Source: Shimia marina
Lineage (GTDB): Bacteria; Pseudomonadota; Alphaproteobacteria; Rhodobacterales; Rhodobacteraceae
Length of the DNA: 64,000 nt
Assembly: GCF_001458175.1 (NCBI RefSeq)
Contig: NZ_CYPW01000006.1
Location: forward strand, 447,337-511,336
Direction of reading: 5' to 3'
Of this stretch, positions 28,093 through 36,964 are shown piece after piece. Below the pieces are notes generated by a model. That model saw nothing but the letters and a program-made list of their open reading frames with translations, was not told the origin of the DNA and did no database searches. The stretch's first letter is position 1. Every line of letters begins with the position of its first letter. A program made the translations under genes and the position numbers.

Positions 28093-28773
28093 ATGCGGCG
28101 GACCGATCGACTGTTTGAACTGATCCAATGCCTTCGGGATGGGCGGCTGCACACGGCCTCCGCTCTGGCAGAACAAATGGAAGTGTCGGTCCGCACCATC
28201 TACCGCGATATGGACACGCTGGTGGCCTCTGGCATTCCCGTGGAGGGAGAACGCGGGGTCGGCTATATTCTGCGCGCGCCAGTGTTCATGACTCCGATGT
28301 CACTGACCCAAGTGGAACTGGAAGCCCTGCATCTCGGCGCGGCGCTGGTGCGTCAGACCGCAGATGCCGAACTGCAAGAGGCAGCCGCGCGGGTGCTCAC
28401 CAAAGTGGACCAAGCCATGCCAGAACCCCTGCCGGGCGCGTTGGATGGCTTTGGCAAAGAGATTTTTGCCGCGCCTGCCGTGGCCGCAAGTTTTGCCAAT
28501 ATGCCGCTATTGCGCCAAGCTATTCGGGAACAGGAAGTTCTGCTGATCGCCTATGACACCCTCGACGGACGGCACAGCCGGAGGCACATACGCCCCCTGC
28601 AAATGGAATATTGGGGACGCGCTTGGACCTGCACGGCCTGGTGTGAATTGCGCACCGATTTTCGTGTCTTCCGCATCGACCACATTCAAACAATTCTGCG
28701 CACCGATAGGCGTTTTGAGATCACAGCAGAGACCTCCTTGTCACGCTATATGGAACGTTTTGCGCCTGAGTAG
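28093..28773 (+). CDS. YafY-type transcriptional regulator (HTH_11 + WYL), second copy
   Basis: 226 residues. HTH_11 at residues 1-60 (MRRTDRLFELIQCLRDGRLH; VSVRTIYRDMDTL) and a WYL domain in the C-terminal half (EVLLIAYDTLDGRHSRRHIR and the FRIDHI-like tail). It shares architecture with the regulator at 11023 but is clearly a different sequence. The start is one base after the stop of the ABM-like gene, indicating an operon. Its target is unknown. Confidence 0.88.
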   Translation: MRRTDRLFELIQCLRDGRLHTASALAEQMEVSVRTIYRDMDTLVASGIPVEGERGVGYILRAPVFMTPMSLTQVELEALHLGAALVRQTADAELQEAAARVLTKVDQAMPEPLPGALDGFGKEIFAAPAVAASFANMPLLRQAIREQEVLLIAYDTLDGRHSRRHIRPLQMEYWGRAWTCTAWCELRTDFRVFRIDHIQTILRTDRRFEITAETSLSRYMERFAPE

Positions 28774-28789
28774 CCTCTTTTATTGCTGG

Positions 28790-29446
28790 CTACGCCCGGT
28801 TTCTGACAGCCACCACACGCGCCGCTTCCTGCCGGTCAAGCCGACGGCGCCATTTGTCAGAGCGCGCTTCCAGTGCGAGAAGCTCAGGGAACAGACGCGC
28901 CATGTCATCTGCCTGAACTGTCTCAAACAGATGGATGCTGTCCTGCACATGCCGCATGTCCACCTGTAGCCCATCCACCGTCAAAATCTGCGGCGTATCA
29001 CAAAGCACCAGATAATATTCGTGAAGATCGCCCCCAAGATCGCCACCGGTCTGATCCTCTGTGATGCCGCGCCACCCGACCAGATCCCGAACCGGCACCA
29101 GCACCTCATGCGCGCCAAACACCGCATCAAACTCTGCGCCGCGCATCCAAATCCGGGCTTCTGGTGACACATAACAGTTGCGCACAGGCACATTGCGCCC
29201 CAGAGCCCCAGCCGGCACCATCACAGAGGGTGTATCCGCACGAAGCCGCCCCAACCAGCGCAGCGGTATCAGCCCCTTATCACGACTGACCAGATCATCG
29301 CCGATTTGCAGGGTTTCCACAGCCTTTTCACCATGGCGCGTGGCGATCTTTGCCCCCCGGCGCACAAGACTGAGGCCGGTCTCGGTGATGTCGATCCCCT
29401 GTGATGTGGCCTCCGCTGCGGTCTGTGCCGAATATGCCTGTGCCAT
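28790..29446 (-). CDS. Hint_2 domain protein D, stand-alone and catalytically degenerate
   Basis: 218 residues from MAQAYSAQTAAEA, preceded by GGAGAG; ATGs at 29461 and further upstream are in frame. Nearly the whole protein is one Hint_2 domain (RGAKIATRHGEKAVETLQIG; LRWLGRL; FGAHEVLVPVRDLVGW). Hand alignment to proteins A and C puts Leu at the nucleophilic Cys and Ala at the SPxH histidine (VSPEARIWM); a later conserved His is Pro. It is therefore unlikely to self-process. No signal peptide. It lies seven kilobases from the other three Hint genes. Confidence 0.8.
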   Translation of the reverse strand: MAQAYSAQTAAEATSQGIDITETGLSLVRRGAKIATRHGEKAVETLQIGDDLVSRDKGLIPLRWLGRLRADTPSVMVPAGALGRNVPVRNCYVSPEARIWMRGAEFDAVFGAHEVLVPVRDLVGWRGITEDQTGGDLGGDLHEYYLVLCDTPQILTVDGLQVDMRHVQDSIHLFETVQADDMARLFPELLALEARSDKWRRRLDRQEAARVVAVRNRA

Positions 29447-29552
29447 TCCCTGCTCTCCCATGATCAATAGGATCACCCTGTGTTTCAGGCTGACCCTCCC
29501 CCATGGTGGCAATATGAGTTTAAAGAAAACCTTGGCAGAGGTTTACAAATCG

Positions 29553-30086
29553 TCAGTTACACCGCTTTTCCGCGTCTTCCACCGCCGCGGTAAAGCCGCG
29601 CAACGAGAATGTGTCGGCCGTCTGTGTGCCGCGCGAGGACCGCGCTTTAAAAGTGGCATCTGCGCCACGCTTCATCGCCGCGACAAGCTTGGCGTCATCA
29701 CCAGCAGAGGCCGGCCAGGCCCATTCGCCATCCGTGATCATGACAAATTTCTGATCCCCGATGGTCACATCAACGGTGGAGCCACCGGCAAACGGGTATC
29801 CACCGGTGAAGCCAACCTGACCTTTGGCATCCGCATGTGGAACATAGGACACGAGCAGCAGGATATCGCTGCGACGCACGGCAACCACCTGACCACTGCG
29901 GGTGTTGACACTTTCTTTCGCTGTGCTCACCGCCCAGCATTCATTTTTGCCGCTTTCTTTATGTTCAAAAACGCTCCAATCGGTGATCGCATTCACCTGA
30001 TTTTCGCTGGACGCCTGTGCCTGCGCGCCCGCTGCCCAAAACAGACCTGCACCGATTGCAAGGGCTTTCACCACATGTGATGTCAT
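29553..30086 (-). CDS. Invasion-associated locus B (IalB) family protein
   Basis: 177 residues from MTSHVVKALAIGAGLFWA, with a signal peptide cleaving after AQA. The mature domain has the IalB features: W near the start (ITDWSVFEHKESGKNECWAV), VVAVRRSDILLLVSYVP, and a C-terminal Cys that may pair with the one in NECWA. A periplasmic or surface beta-rich protein common in alphaproteobacteria; the name comes from Bartonella, and in free-living bacteria the role is unknown. It is divergent from the asparaginase gene. Confidence 0.88.
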   Translation of the reverse strand: MTSHVVKALAIGAGLFWAAGAQAQASSENQVNAITDWSVFEHKESGKNECWAVSTAKESVNTRSGQVVAVRRSDILLLVSYVPHADAKGQVGFTGGYPFAGGSTVDVTIGDQKFVMITDGEWAWPASAGDDAKLVAAMKRGADATFKARSSRGTQTADTFSLRGFTAAVEDAEKRCN

Positions 30087-30253
30087 TTGCTCTACAGCCT
30101 CCCAGCTGTGATTTGCCTCATGGTTCCGCCCCTTGGCTTTTGCCATTTGTCACGGGCTGGAGTTTGTTTTACTCGATAGAGACAGTCTAGCCCAGTTTTG
30201 CCAACAGACAAAAGTCCCGAAGGCATAAAATTGCCCATGAAAGTGAGCCCACG

Positions 30254-31249
30254 ATGACCCAAGCTGTCCCAATGACCGAAATCTGGCGCGGAGATATTCT
30301 GGAAAGCGTGCACAGCGGCCACGCCGTGGTCTGTCGGCCAGACGGCGAGATCGTTCACGCCTGGGGCGATCCGGAAGCCGTGGTGCTGCCGCGCAGCTCT
30401 TCAAAAATGATTCAGGCCCTGCCTTTGGTGGAAAGTGGCGCGGCAGATGCAGCAGGTTTGACCACACAGCATCTGGCCCTAGCCTGTGCGTCGCACAATG
30501 CTTCAAAGATTCACAATGACATGGTGCGCGACTGGCTGTCTCATCTGGGCTATGCGGACGAGGATCTGATCTGCGGCCCGCAGGAGCCGCGCGACATTGC
30601 CGTGCGCGATGATCTGATCCGCTGCAACGATCCGGTCTGTCGTGTGCACAACAACTGCTCTGGCAAACACAGCGGCTTTCTGACCCTGACCAAACATCTG
30701 GGGGCTGACAAAAACTATGTGTCCATGGATCACCCGGTACAGAAAGCGGTGCTCACTGTACATGAGGAGCTGACCGGAGAAACCAGCCCCGGCTATGGCA
30801 TTGACGGCTGCTCCGCCCCCAACCACGCCAGCACACTCAAAGGCATGGCCCGCGCCATGGCCTTCTTTGCTGCCGCACGCGAGGGACAAGGCCCCCGTGA
30901 AACCGCCGCCGCGCGTTTGCGGGATGCCATGGCCACCCATCCTGAATATGTCGCGGGGGAAGGTCGGGCCTGCACCAATCTGATGCGCGCCATGGGGCAC
31001 AAAGTGGCGATCAAAACCGGTGCGGAAGCCTATTTCATCGCCATTCTTCCGGAACAGGAACTGGGCGTCGCGCTGAAGATCATCGACGGCGGCACCCGCG
31101 CTGCGGAAAACGCAATTGCCGCCATTCTGGCCAAACTGGGCGTGCTGGATCCTGCCCACCCCGAAGCGGCCAAATATCTCGATGCGCCGATCCGCAACTG
31201 GGACGGGCTGCAAACCGGCCGCATGTGCGCCAGCTCTGCGCTGCGCTGA
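30254..31249 (+). CDS. Asparaginase, Rhizobium etli type (Asparaginase_II family)
   Basis: 331 residues. The two characteristic motifs fall at the same numbers as in R. etli ReAV: S48-x-x-K51 in PRSSSKMIQ and C135-x-x-K138 in NNCSGKHSG. A further cysteine at 186 (GIDGCSAPN) corresponds to the third zinc-site residue. The family hydrolyses L-asparagine to aspartate and ammonia and is unrelated to E. coli-type asparaginases. No signal peptide, so cytoplasmic. It stands alone between IalB and a hairpin-rich convergent gap. Confidence 0.92.
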   Translation: MTQAVPMTEIWRGDILESVHSGHAVVCRPDGEIVHAWGDPEAVVLPRSSSKMIQALPLVESGAADAAGLTTQHLALACASHNASKIHNDMVRDWLSHLGYADEDLICGPQEPRDIAVRDDLIRCNDPVCRVHNNCSGKHSGFLTLTKHLGADKNYVSMDHPVQKAVLTVHEELTGETSPGYGIDGCSAPNHASTLKGMARAMAFFAAAREGQGPRETAAARLRDAMATHPEYVAGEGRACTNLMRAMGHKVAIKTGAEAYFIAILPEQELGVALKIIDGGTRAAENAIAAILAKLGVLDPAHPEAAKYLDAPIRNWDGLQTGRMCASSALR

Positions 31250-31275
31250 TCCGGCGACCCTCCCGCCCACGGGCA

Positions 31276-31344
31276 GGCACCAAAGGTGCCGCCCGCGGTT
31301 GGGCCCGGCTCAGCCAAGGCTGAGCCTGACCGCGTGATACGCGG
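31276..31344. repeat. Three consecutive perfect stem-loops in a convergent gap
   Basis: GGCACC-AAA-GGTGCC (31276-31290), GGCTCAGCC-AA-GGCTGAGCC (31307-31326) and CCGCGT-GAT-ACGCGG (31330-31344). They fill the gap between the convergent asparaginase and TauE-like genes. There is no T-tract, so they may be a dispersed repeat element that also blocks read-through. Confidence 0.8.
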
Positions 31345-31358
31345 CCCCACCGCCTCGA

Positions 31359-32117
31359 TCAGAACAGATCCCACAACAGCTTGAGCGCCAGCGCAACGGA
31401 GGTCACCACAAGCAGGGGGCGAATCAACCGCGCCCCTTTGGCCATGGCCATTTTTGCGCCCAGTCGTGCGCCCAGCACCTGCATCACGCCCATCGCGAGC
31501 CCAATTGCCCACAACGGATTGGCCACCAGCAAAAACCCCACAAGCCCCCCAACATTGGAAGCAAAATTCAAAAGCTTCGTATGCGCGGTGGCTTTGAGAA
31601 TGCCGTAGCCGCCCAGCGCCACAAAGGCGATCATGTAAAAACTGCCCGCGCCGGGGCCAAGAATACCGTCATAAAACGCCACCACCGGCACGGCCGTCAG
31701 GGAAAACAGCACCGGCTTGAGCCGCGCCGTGCGGTCCATATCACTGGGGCCTTTGCGAAAGGCAAAAAACAGTGCGATGCCAATCAGAAGCAGCGGCAGG
31801 ATCAGACGGATCCAATCGGTTGGCAGAACCGACACCGCCAGCGCCCCCAGAAGCGACGCGCAAAACGCCAGCAGCGCGGGCCCAATCTGCGCCTTCAGAT
31901 CCACCAAGCCACTGTGCGCATAAGAAAACGCCGCTGTGCCAGAGCCAAACATGCCCTGAATCTTATTGGTGGCCAGCGCCTGCACCGGAGGTACGCCCGC
32001 GATCAGCAGCGACGGCACAGTGATCAACCCACCGCCGCCCGCAATGGCATCCACAAATCCCGCAAAAAACCCTGCCGCCAGCAGAAGCAGCAGCGCCTCA
32101 AGTCCAATGTCGAGCAT
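31359..32117 (-). CDS. TSUP-family membrane transporter (TauE/SafE-like)
   Basis: 252 residues with seven or eight predicted membrane helices and the family motifs GFVDAIAGGGGLITVPSLL and, in the second half, GILGPGAGSFYMIAF. Members export or import sulfite, sulfoacetate or related organosulfonates. It begins three bases after the serB stop codon and is probably co-transcribed with it; no sulfur gene is nearby, so the substrate cannot be assigned. Confidence 0.88.
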   Translation of the reverse strand: MLDIGLEALLLLLAAGFFAGFVDAIAGGGGLITVPSLLIAGVPPVQALATNKIQGMFGSGTAAFSYAHSGLVDLKAQIGPALLAFCASLLGALAVSVLPTDWIRLILPLLLIGIALFFAFRKGPSDMDRTARLKPVLFSLTAVPVVAFYDGILGPGAGSFYMIAFVALGGYGILKATAHTKLLNFASNVGGLVGFLLVANPLWAIGLAMGVMQVLGARLGAKMAMAKGARLIRPLLVVTSVALALKLLWDLF

Positions 32118-32120
32118 GGT

Positions 32121-32999
32121 TTATTCCGTCACAAAGTCACTCTGGGCATAGCCTTGAATATAAAGCAGTGCAGTGAGATCGCCGTGATTGATGCGAATGT
32201 CACATTCCGCCGCAACAGAGGGCTTCGCATGCAAGGCCACACCGGCACCAGCAAGCCCCAACATGCCCAGATCATTGGCACCATCGCCCACCGCCATCAC
32301 ATCCCCCTGTGTCAGCCCCAGACGCACGGTGATCTCCTTGAGCGCCTGCACCTTGGCCTCACGTCCCAAGATCGGGCGCCCCACATCCCCGGTCAGCTTG
32401 CCTGCCTCCGTCAGCAAGGTGTTGGCGCGATTTTCATCAAAGCCAAGCGTGGCGGCCACCTTCTGAGTGAAGGCGGTAAAGCCACCAGACACCAGCGCAG
32501 CATAGGCCCCTTGCGCCTTCATCGTCGCCAAAAGCACCTTGCCGCCGGGCATGAAGCTGATGCGCTCGGCCAGCACTTTGGCAATCACCGCCTCATCCAG
32601 ACCCTTCAAAAGCCCCACGCGCTCAATCAAAGCGCCTTCAAAATCCAGCTCGCCATTCATGGCCCGCGCGGTGATCTCCTTCACATGCGCGCCAACACCA
32701 GCCTCATCAGCCAACTCATCAATGCATTCCTGCTCAATCATGGTGCTGTCCATATCAGCCAGCAGCATCTTCTTGCGTCGTCCTTCCTGTGGCAACATCA
32801 CAAGATCCACATCCATTTTTTGCAGATCCGCCCAGACATCCCACCGATTGTCGGGCAGCGCAGTCAGGGAAAACTCCGCCGCTTCCTCCGGGGCCAGCCA
32901 CTGTGCCTCTCCGCCGCCCCAGGCATTGCGCAGGTTCTCCACCAGCTCCGCAGAAAGAGTGGGCGCACTCGGCGCAGTCAAAAGCGTTGCGATATACAT
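32121..32999 (-). CDS. serB: Phosphoserine phosphatase
   Basis: 292 residues from MYIATLLTAPSAPTL, with GAGG upstream. HAD hydrolase: nucleophile motif LADMDSTMIEQEC, motif II VSGGFTAFTQKV, and GDGANDLGMLGLAG for magnesium. The N-terminal 80 residues form the ACT-like part typical of the longer SerB. It releases serine from phosphoserine, the last step of the pathway begun by the divergent serC-serA genes, so the whole serine branch is here. Confidence 0.94.
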   Translation of the reverse strand: MYIATLLTAPSAPTLSAELVENLRNAWGGGEAQWLAPEEAAEFSLTALPDNRWDVWADLQKMDVDLVMLPQEGRRKKMLLADMDSTMIEQECIDELADEAGVGAHVKEITARAMNGELDFEGALIERVGLLKGLDEAVIAKVLAERISFMPGGKVLLATMKAQGAYAALVSGGFTAFTQKVAATLGFDENRANTLLTEAGKLTGDVGRPILGREAKVQALKEITVRLGLTQGDVMAVGDGANDLGMLGLAGAGVALHAKPSVAAECDIRINHGDLTALLYIQGYAQSDFVTE

Positions 33000-33189
33000 C
33001 AGGGGCCTCAAGCGACAGATTTAGCAGGGTCGCTTCGCATAGAGCATGGCACCACGGTCATGACCAGACCCCAATCCATCCACAGCACCCGCGCATCCAG
33101 ATTTGCTATACGGGCCCCAGCCAACCAAGAACGGAAGTTTCCGATAGTGGTCAAAATGCGTCGCTTTTGATCTGCAAACAGTCGGGATC

Positions 33190-33287
33190 GTGAATTTTCC
33201 CTGTTGTACATCCGCCGCGCGCCTTCTATCTCGGTTCGTGGGACACCTCTCCCCAACGAGAGGCATATATCTGTAAGGATAGCAGCA
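33190..33287 (+). ncRNA. Candidate serC leader RNA (cis-regulatory 5' UTR)
   Basis: Alphaproteobacterial serC-serA operons are known to carry a conserved serC leader whose last stem covers the ribosome site. Here TATC (33268-33271) can pair with GATA (33278-33281), trapping the AAGGA ribosome site. Upstream, CCTCT/AGAGG (33246-33250 with 33259-33263) competes with a longer pairing TCTCG/CGAGA (33229-33233 with 33257-33261), suggesting alternative folds. Left boundary is approximate. Identity rests on position and hand-drawn pairing only. Confidence 0.5.
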
Positions 33288-34445
33288 ATGGCTACTCAGC
33301 AACCGGCAACGCGGCCGGCCAACCCGCGTTTTTCTTCTGGCCCCTGTGCCAAACCCCCCACATTTGATGTCACCAAACTCGCGAATGCCGCTCTGGGTCG
33401 CAGCCACCGTGCCGCTGTTGGCAAGGACAAGCTGAAATCCGCGATTGAAGGCACCCGCGAGATTCTGGGCATCCCCGCAGACTATCGCATCGGCATCGTC
33501 CCCGCATCTGACACCGGCGCAGTGGAAATGGCGCTCTGGTCGCTTCTGGGCGCGCGCAAAGTTGAAATGCTCGCATGGGAAAGCTTTGGCGCAGGCTGGG
33601 TCACCGACGTTGTGAAACAGCTGAAAATCGACGCCGAGGTGAAAACCGCAGACTACGGCCAGATCGTAGATCTCGCCACCGTGGACACGAAAAACAACGA
33701 TGTTGTCTTCACATGGAACGGCACCACCGCCGGTGTGCGCGTGCCCAATGCGGACTGGATTGCCGATGACCGCGACGGGCTGACCATCTGTGATGCCACC
33801 TCTGCGGCCTTTGCAATGGATCTGCCGTGGGACAAGCTCGATGTGACCACCTTCTCCTGGCAGAAAGTATTGGGCGGCGAAGCAGCCCATGGTGTGATCG
33901 TGCTCTCCCCGCGCGCTGTGGAACGGCTGGAAAGCTACACGCCCCCTTGGCCGCTGCCAAAGATCTTCCGCATGACCAAAGGCGGCAAGCTGATCGAAGG
34001 CATCTTTACCGGTGCGACCATCAACACGCCCTCCATGCTGGCCGTCGAAGACTATCTCTTCGCGCTGGATTGGGCCAGGTCTGAGGGTGGCCTGAAAGGG
34101 CTGATCGCCCGTGCAGACGCCAATGCGCAGGCCATCTTTGAGTTCTGCGATGCCAATGACTGGATCGCAAATCTGGCCGAGGATGACGCCACCCGCTCCA
34201 ACACCTCCGTGTGTCTGAAGTTCACTGATGCCCGCATTCAGGATGGTGCGGCCTTTGCGAAAGCCGTGGCCAAACGTCTGGAGGCGGAAAACATCGCACT
34301 GGACATCGGCGCCTATCGCGACGCGCCGGCCGGATTGCGCATCTGGTGTGGTGGCACAGTAGAGACCGCAGATCTTGAGGCCATGCTGCCATGGCTGACA
34401 TGGGCCTTTGAGGCCGAAATCGCGGCACAATCACAAGCTGCCTAA
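33288..34445 (+). CDS. serC: Phosphoserine aminotransferase
   Basis: 385 residues from [20 protein letters not shown], the alphaproteobacterial type. The PLP lysine is in [14 protein letters not shown], and [15 protein letters not shown] precedes it. It converts 3-phosphohydroxypyruvate to phosphoserine with glutamate. AAGGA lies nine bases before the ATG, inside a possible stem. serA follows after 86 bases that include a palindromic repeat; serB is divergent. Confidence 0.95.
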   Translation: MATQQPATRPANPRFSSGPCAKPPTFDVTKLANAALGRSHRAAVGKDKLKSAIEGTREILGIPADYRIGIVPASDTGAVEMALWSLLGARKVEMLAWESFGAGWVTDVVKQLKIDAEVKTADYGQIVDLATVDTKNNDVVFTWNGTTAGVRVPNADWIADDRDGLTICDATSAAFAMDLPWDKLDVTTFSWQKVLGGEAAHGVIVLSPRAVERLESYTPPWPLPKIFRMTKGGKLIEGIFTGATINTPSMLAVEDYLFALDWARSEGGLKGLIARADANAQAIFEFCDANDWIANLAEDDATRSNTSVCLKFTDARIQDGAAFAKAVAKRLEAENIALDIGAYRDAPAGLRIWCGGTVETADLEAMLPWLTWAFEAEIAAQSQAA

Positions 34446-34465
34446 GCGGTGCGCCCAGAGGGCAC

Positions 34466-34497
34466 ACCCTACGTAGGGTGCGCATTCACTGCGCACC
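34466..34497. repeat. Palindrome and stem-loop between serC and serA
   Basis: ACCCTACGTAGGGT (34466-34479) is a perfect 14-bp palindrome. Overlapping it, GGTGCGCA-TTCAC-TGCGCACC (34477-34497) forms a perfect 8-bp stem. Sequences of this form recur between genes in Rhodobacteraceae; that they are one dispersed repeat family here is inference. Confidence 0.75.
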
Positions 34498-34531
34498 TCA
34501 CCTGACACAGATTTCTCAAAGGACGCTCATC

Positions 34532-36127
34532 ATGGCTCCCAAAGTACTCGTTTCTGACAAACTCAGCGAAACCGCCGTTCAGATCTTCCGCGATCGCGGC
34601 ATCGACGTCGACTTCATGCCAGACCTCGGCAAGGACAAAGACAAACTGGCCGAAGTGATTGGCCAGTATGACGGCCTTGCAATCCGCTCCGCCACCAAGG
34701 CAACAGCCAAGCTGCTGGAGAAAGCCGATAACCTCAAAGTCATCGGCCGCGCAGGCATCGGCACAGATAATGTCGACAAAGAAGCCGCTTCCAAGAAAGG
34801 TGTGATCGTGATGAACACGCCCTTTGGCAATATGATCACCACCGCCGAGCACGCGATTGCGATGATGTTTGCCGTGGCGCGCCAAATCCCCGAGGCGAGT
34901 GAATCCACCCACGCCGGAAAATGGGAAAAATCCAAATTCATGGGTGTGGAGCTGACCAACAAGACCCTTGGTGTGATTGGCGCAGGCAACATCGGCGGCA
35001 TCGTGTGTGATCGCGCCCGTGGCCTGAAAATGAAAGTGGTGGCCTATGATCCCTTCCTGTCGGAAGAGAAAGCCAACAAGATGGGCGTCGAAAAAGTGGA
35101 GCTGGACACGCTGCTGGCCCGCGCCGATTTCATCACGCTGCACGTGCCCTTCACCGATGCCACGGCCAACATCCTGTCCAAGGAAAACCTCGCCAAAACC
35201 AAGAAAGGCGTGCGCATCATCAACTGTGCCCGCGGCGGTCTGGTAGACGAAGAGGCGCTGGCCGAACTGCTGAAATCGGGCCATGTCGCGGGCGCTGCCT
35301 TTGATGTGTTCTCCGAAGAACCCGCGAAGGAAAACGCGCTGTTCAACTTGCCCAACGTGGTCTGCACACCGCACCTGGGCGCTGCCACCACCGAAGCGCA
35401 GGAAAACGTCGCGCTGCAGGTGGCGGAGCAGATGTCCAACTACCTGCTGACCGGTGCTGTCGAAAACGCCCTGAACATGCCGTCTGTGACCGCAGAGGAA
35501 GCCAAGGTCATGGGGCCATGGATCAAACTCGCCGATCACCTCGGTGCTTTCTCCGGTCAGATGACGGATGAACCGATCAAAGCCATCAACATCCTCTATG
35601 ATGGGGTTGTGGCCGATATGAACCTGGCCGCGCTGAACTGTGCGGTTGTGGCCGGCATCATGAAGAAGGCCAATCCTGACGTGAACATGGTCTCCGCCCC
35701 AGTGGTGGCCAAGGAGCGTGGCATTCAGATCTCCACCACCAATCAGGACAAATCCGGCACCTTTGATGGCTATATCAAAGTGACGGTGGTGACCGACAAA
35801 CGGGAACGCTCCATCGCGGGCACGGTCTTCTCTGATGGCAAGCCGCGCTTCATTCAGATCAAAGGCATCAACATTGACGCCGAAATTGGCGCCAACATGC
35901 TCTACACCACCAACGAAGACGTGCCCGGCATCATCGGGACCCTGGGTCAGACTCTGGGCGACAATGGGGTGAACATCGCGAACTTTACGCTTGGTCGTGC
36001 AGATGTGGGTGGCGAGGCAATTGCGCTGCTCTATGTGGATGAGCCCGTTCCCGCAGAGGCCCGTGCCAAACTCGCGGAGACAGACATGTTCCGTCAGATC
36101 AAACCATTGGCCTTTGACGTTGCTTAA
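34532..36127 (+). CDS. serA: D-3-phosphoglycerate dehydrogenase
   Basis: 531 residues, the long form. AAAGGA precedes the ATG. NAD-binding motif GAGNIGGIVCDRA, catalytic Arg in NCARGGLVDE, Glu region in DVFSEEP and His in TPHLGAATTEAQ. An intervening (allosteric substrate-binding) domain is followed by a C-terminal ACT domain (DVPGIIGTLGQTLGDNGVNI) that usually binds serine for feedback control. It oxidises 3-phosphoglycerate as the first step of serine synthesis. Confidence 0.96.
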   Translation: MAPKVLVSDKLSETAVQIFRDRGIDVDFMPDLGKDKDKLAEVIGQYDGLAIRSATKATAKLLEKADNLKVIGRAGIGTDNVDKEAASKKGVIVMNTPFGNMITTAEHAIAMMFAVARQIPEASESTHAGKWEKSKFMGVELTNKTLGVIGAGNIGGIVCDRARGLKMKVVAYDPFLSEEKANKMGVEKVELDTLLARADFITLHVPFTDATANILSKENLAKTKKGVRIINCARGGLVDEEALAELLKSGHVAGAAFDVFSEEPAKENALFNLPNVVCTPHLGAATTEAQENVALQVAEQMSNYLLTGAVENALNMPSVTAEEAKVMGPWIKLADHLGAFSGQMTDEPIKAINILYDGVVADMNLAALNCAVVAGIMKKANPDVNMVSAPVVAKERGIQISTTNQDKSGTFDGYIKVTVVTDKRERSIAGTVFSDGKPRFIQIKGINIDAEIGANMLYTTNEDVPGIIGTLGQTLGDNGVNIANFTLGRADVGGEAIALLYVDEPVPAEARAKLAETDMFRQIKPLAFDVA

Positions 36128-36154
36128 TCCGCAACGGTCATAAAAGCTTCATCT

Positions 36155-36184
36155 GCGCCGCCCTGTTCCGGGCGGCGCTTTTTG
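36155..36184 (+). terminator. Rho-independent terminator of serC-serA
   Basis: Perfect 9-bp stem GCGCCGCCC/GGGCGGCGC (36155-36163 with 36170-36178), loop TGTTCC, then TTTTT. Confidence 0.95.
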
Positions 36185-36217
36185 TTTAAGCCTCTCCTGA
36201 ACGCGAGGAAGACAGAC

Positions 36218-36964
36218 ATGCCAACGCCCATTTATGCCATCGGGGACATCCACGGACATCTGGACAAACTGCAAGAGGTTCTCGCCCGCATCGACGCAGA
36301 TGGCGGCAAGGATGCACGGGTGATTTTCTTGGGCGATCTGGTGGATCGCGGCCCGGACAGCTGCGGCGTGATTGATCTTGTGATGTCTGGCATGCAGGAG
36401 GGCCGCAACTGGACCGCCTTGATGGGCAATCACGATCGCATGTTCACCTATTTTATGGAGCCTGTACCCCGCCCCGAGCTGCGCCTGCGCGCTGATCTGC
36501 ACTGGCTGCACAAACGTCTGGGCGGCACCGAAACGCTGGCCTCCTATGGGGTGACCTTCCCTGAAGATGAGCGCCTCGGCACCATTCACCGCGCAGCACG
36601 CGCCAAAGTGCCAGAGCGGCACATCCGCTTTCTGCGCGCCCTGCCTTACTATGTTCAGGAAGACGCGCTGCTGTTTGTGCATGCGGGCATTCAACCCGGT
36701 GTCGCACTTGGCCTGCAATCTCCCGATGATCTCTGCTGGCTGCGCGAGCCATTTCTGCTCCATCAGGATCCGCACCCATGGCTGGTGGTACACGGCCACA
36801 CGCCTGTGCAAACGCCGACGCATTTTGGCAACCGCGTCGCGCTGGACACTGGCGCAGGCTATGGGCAGCCGATTTCTGTTGGTGTGTTTGAGGAGCAGGA
36901 CTGCTGGGTCTTGACAGAAAACGGTCGTGAACCGCTTATGTCGCCCTCAAAAGCGCGGGCCTAA
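36218..36964 (+). CDS. Metallophosphoesterase (Ser/Thr protein phosphatase-like, ApaH/PrpA type)
   Basis: 248 residues from the ATG at 36218 after GAGGAAG. Calcineurin-like metal motifs: AIGDIHGHLD, FLGDLVDRGPDS, LMGNHDRM and HGHTPVQTP, all intact. Such short enzymes dephosphorylate proteins or Ap4A-like nucleotides in the cytoplasm. It converges with the ABC ATPase gene and overlaps its stop by four bases. Substrate is unknown. Confidence 0.9.
   Translation: MPTPIYAIGDIHGHLDKLQEVLARIDADGGKDARVIFLGDLVDRGPDSCGVIDLVMSGMQEGRNWTALMGNHDRMFTYFMEPVPRPELRLRADLHWLHKRLGGTETLASYGVTFPEDERLGTIHRAARAKVPERHIRFLRALPYYVQEDALLFVHAGIQPGVALGLQSPDDLCWLREPFLLHQDPHPWLVVHGHTPVQTPTHFGNRVALDTGAGYGQPISVGVFEEQDCWVLTENGREPLMSPSKARA

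Noticed and set aside
31581-33170. Open frame of about 529 codons on the plus strand
   Set aside because: It is antisense to the TauE-like gene and serB and has shadow-type composition.
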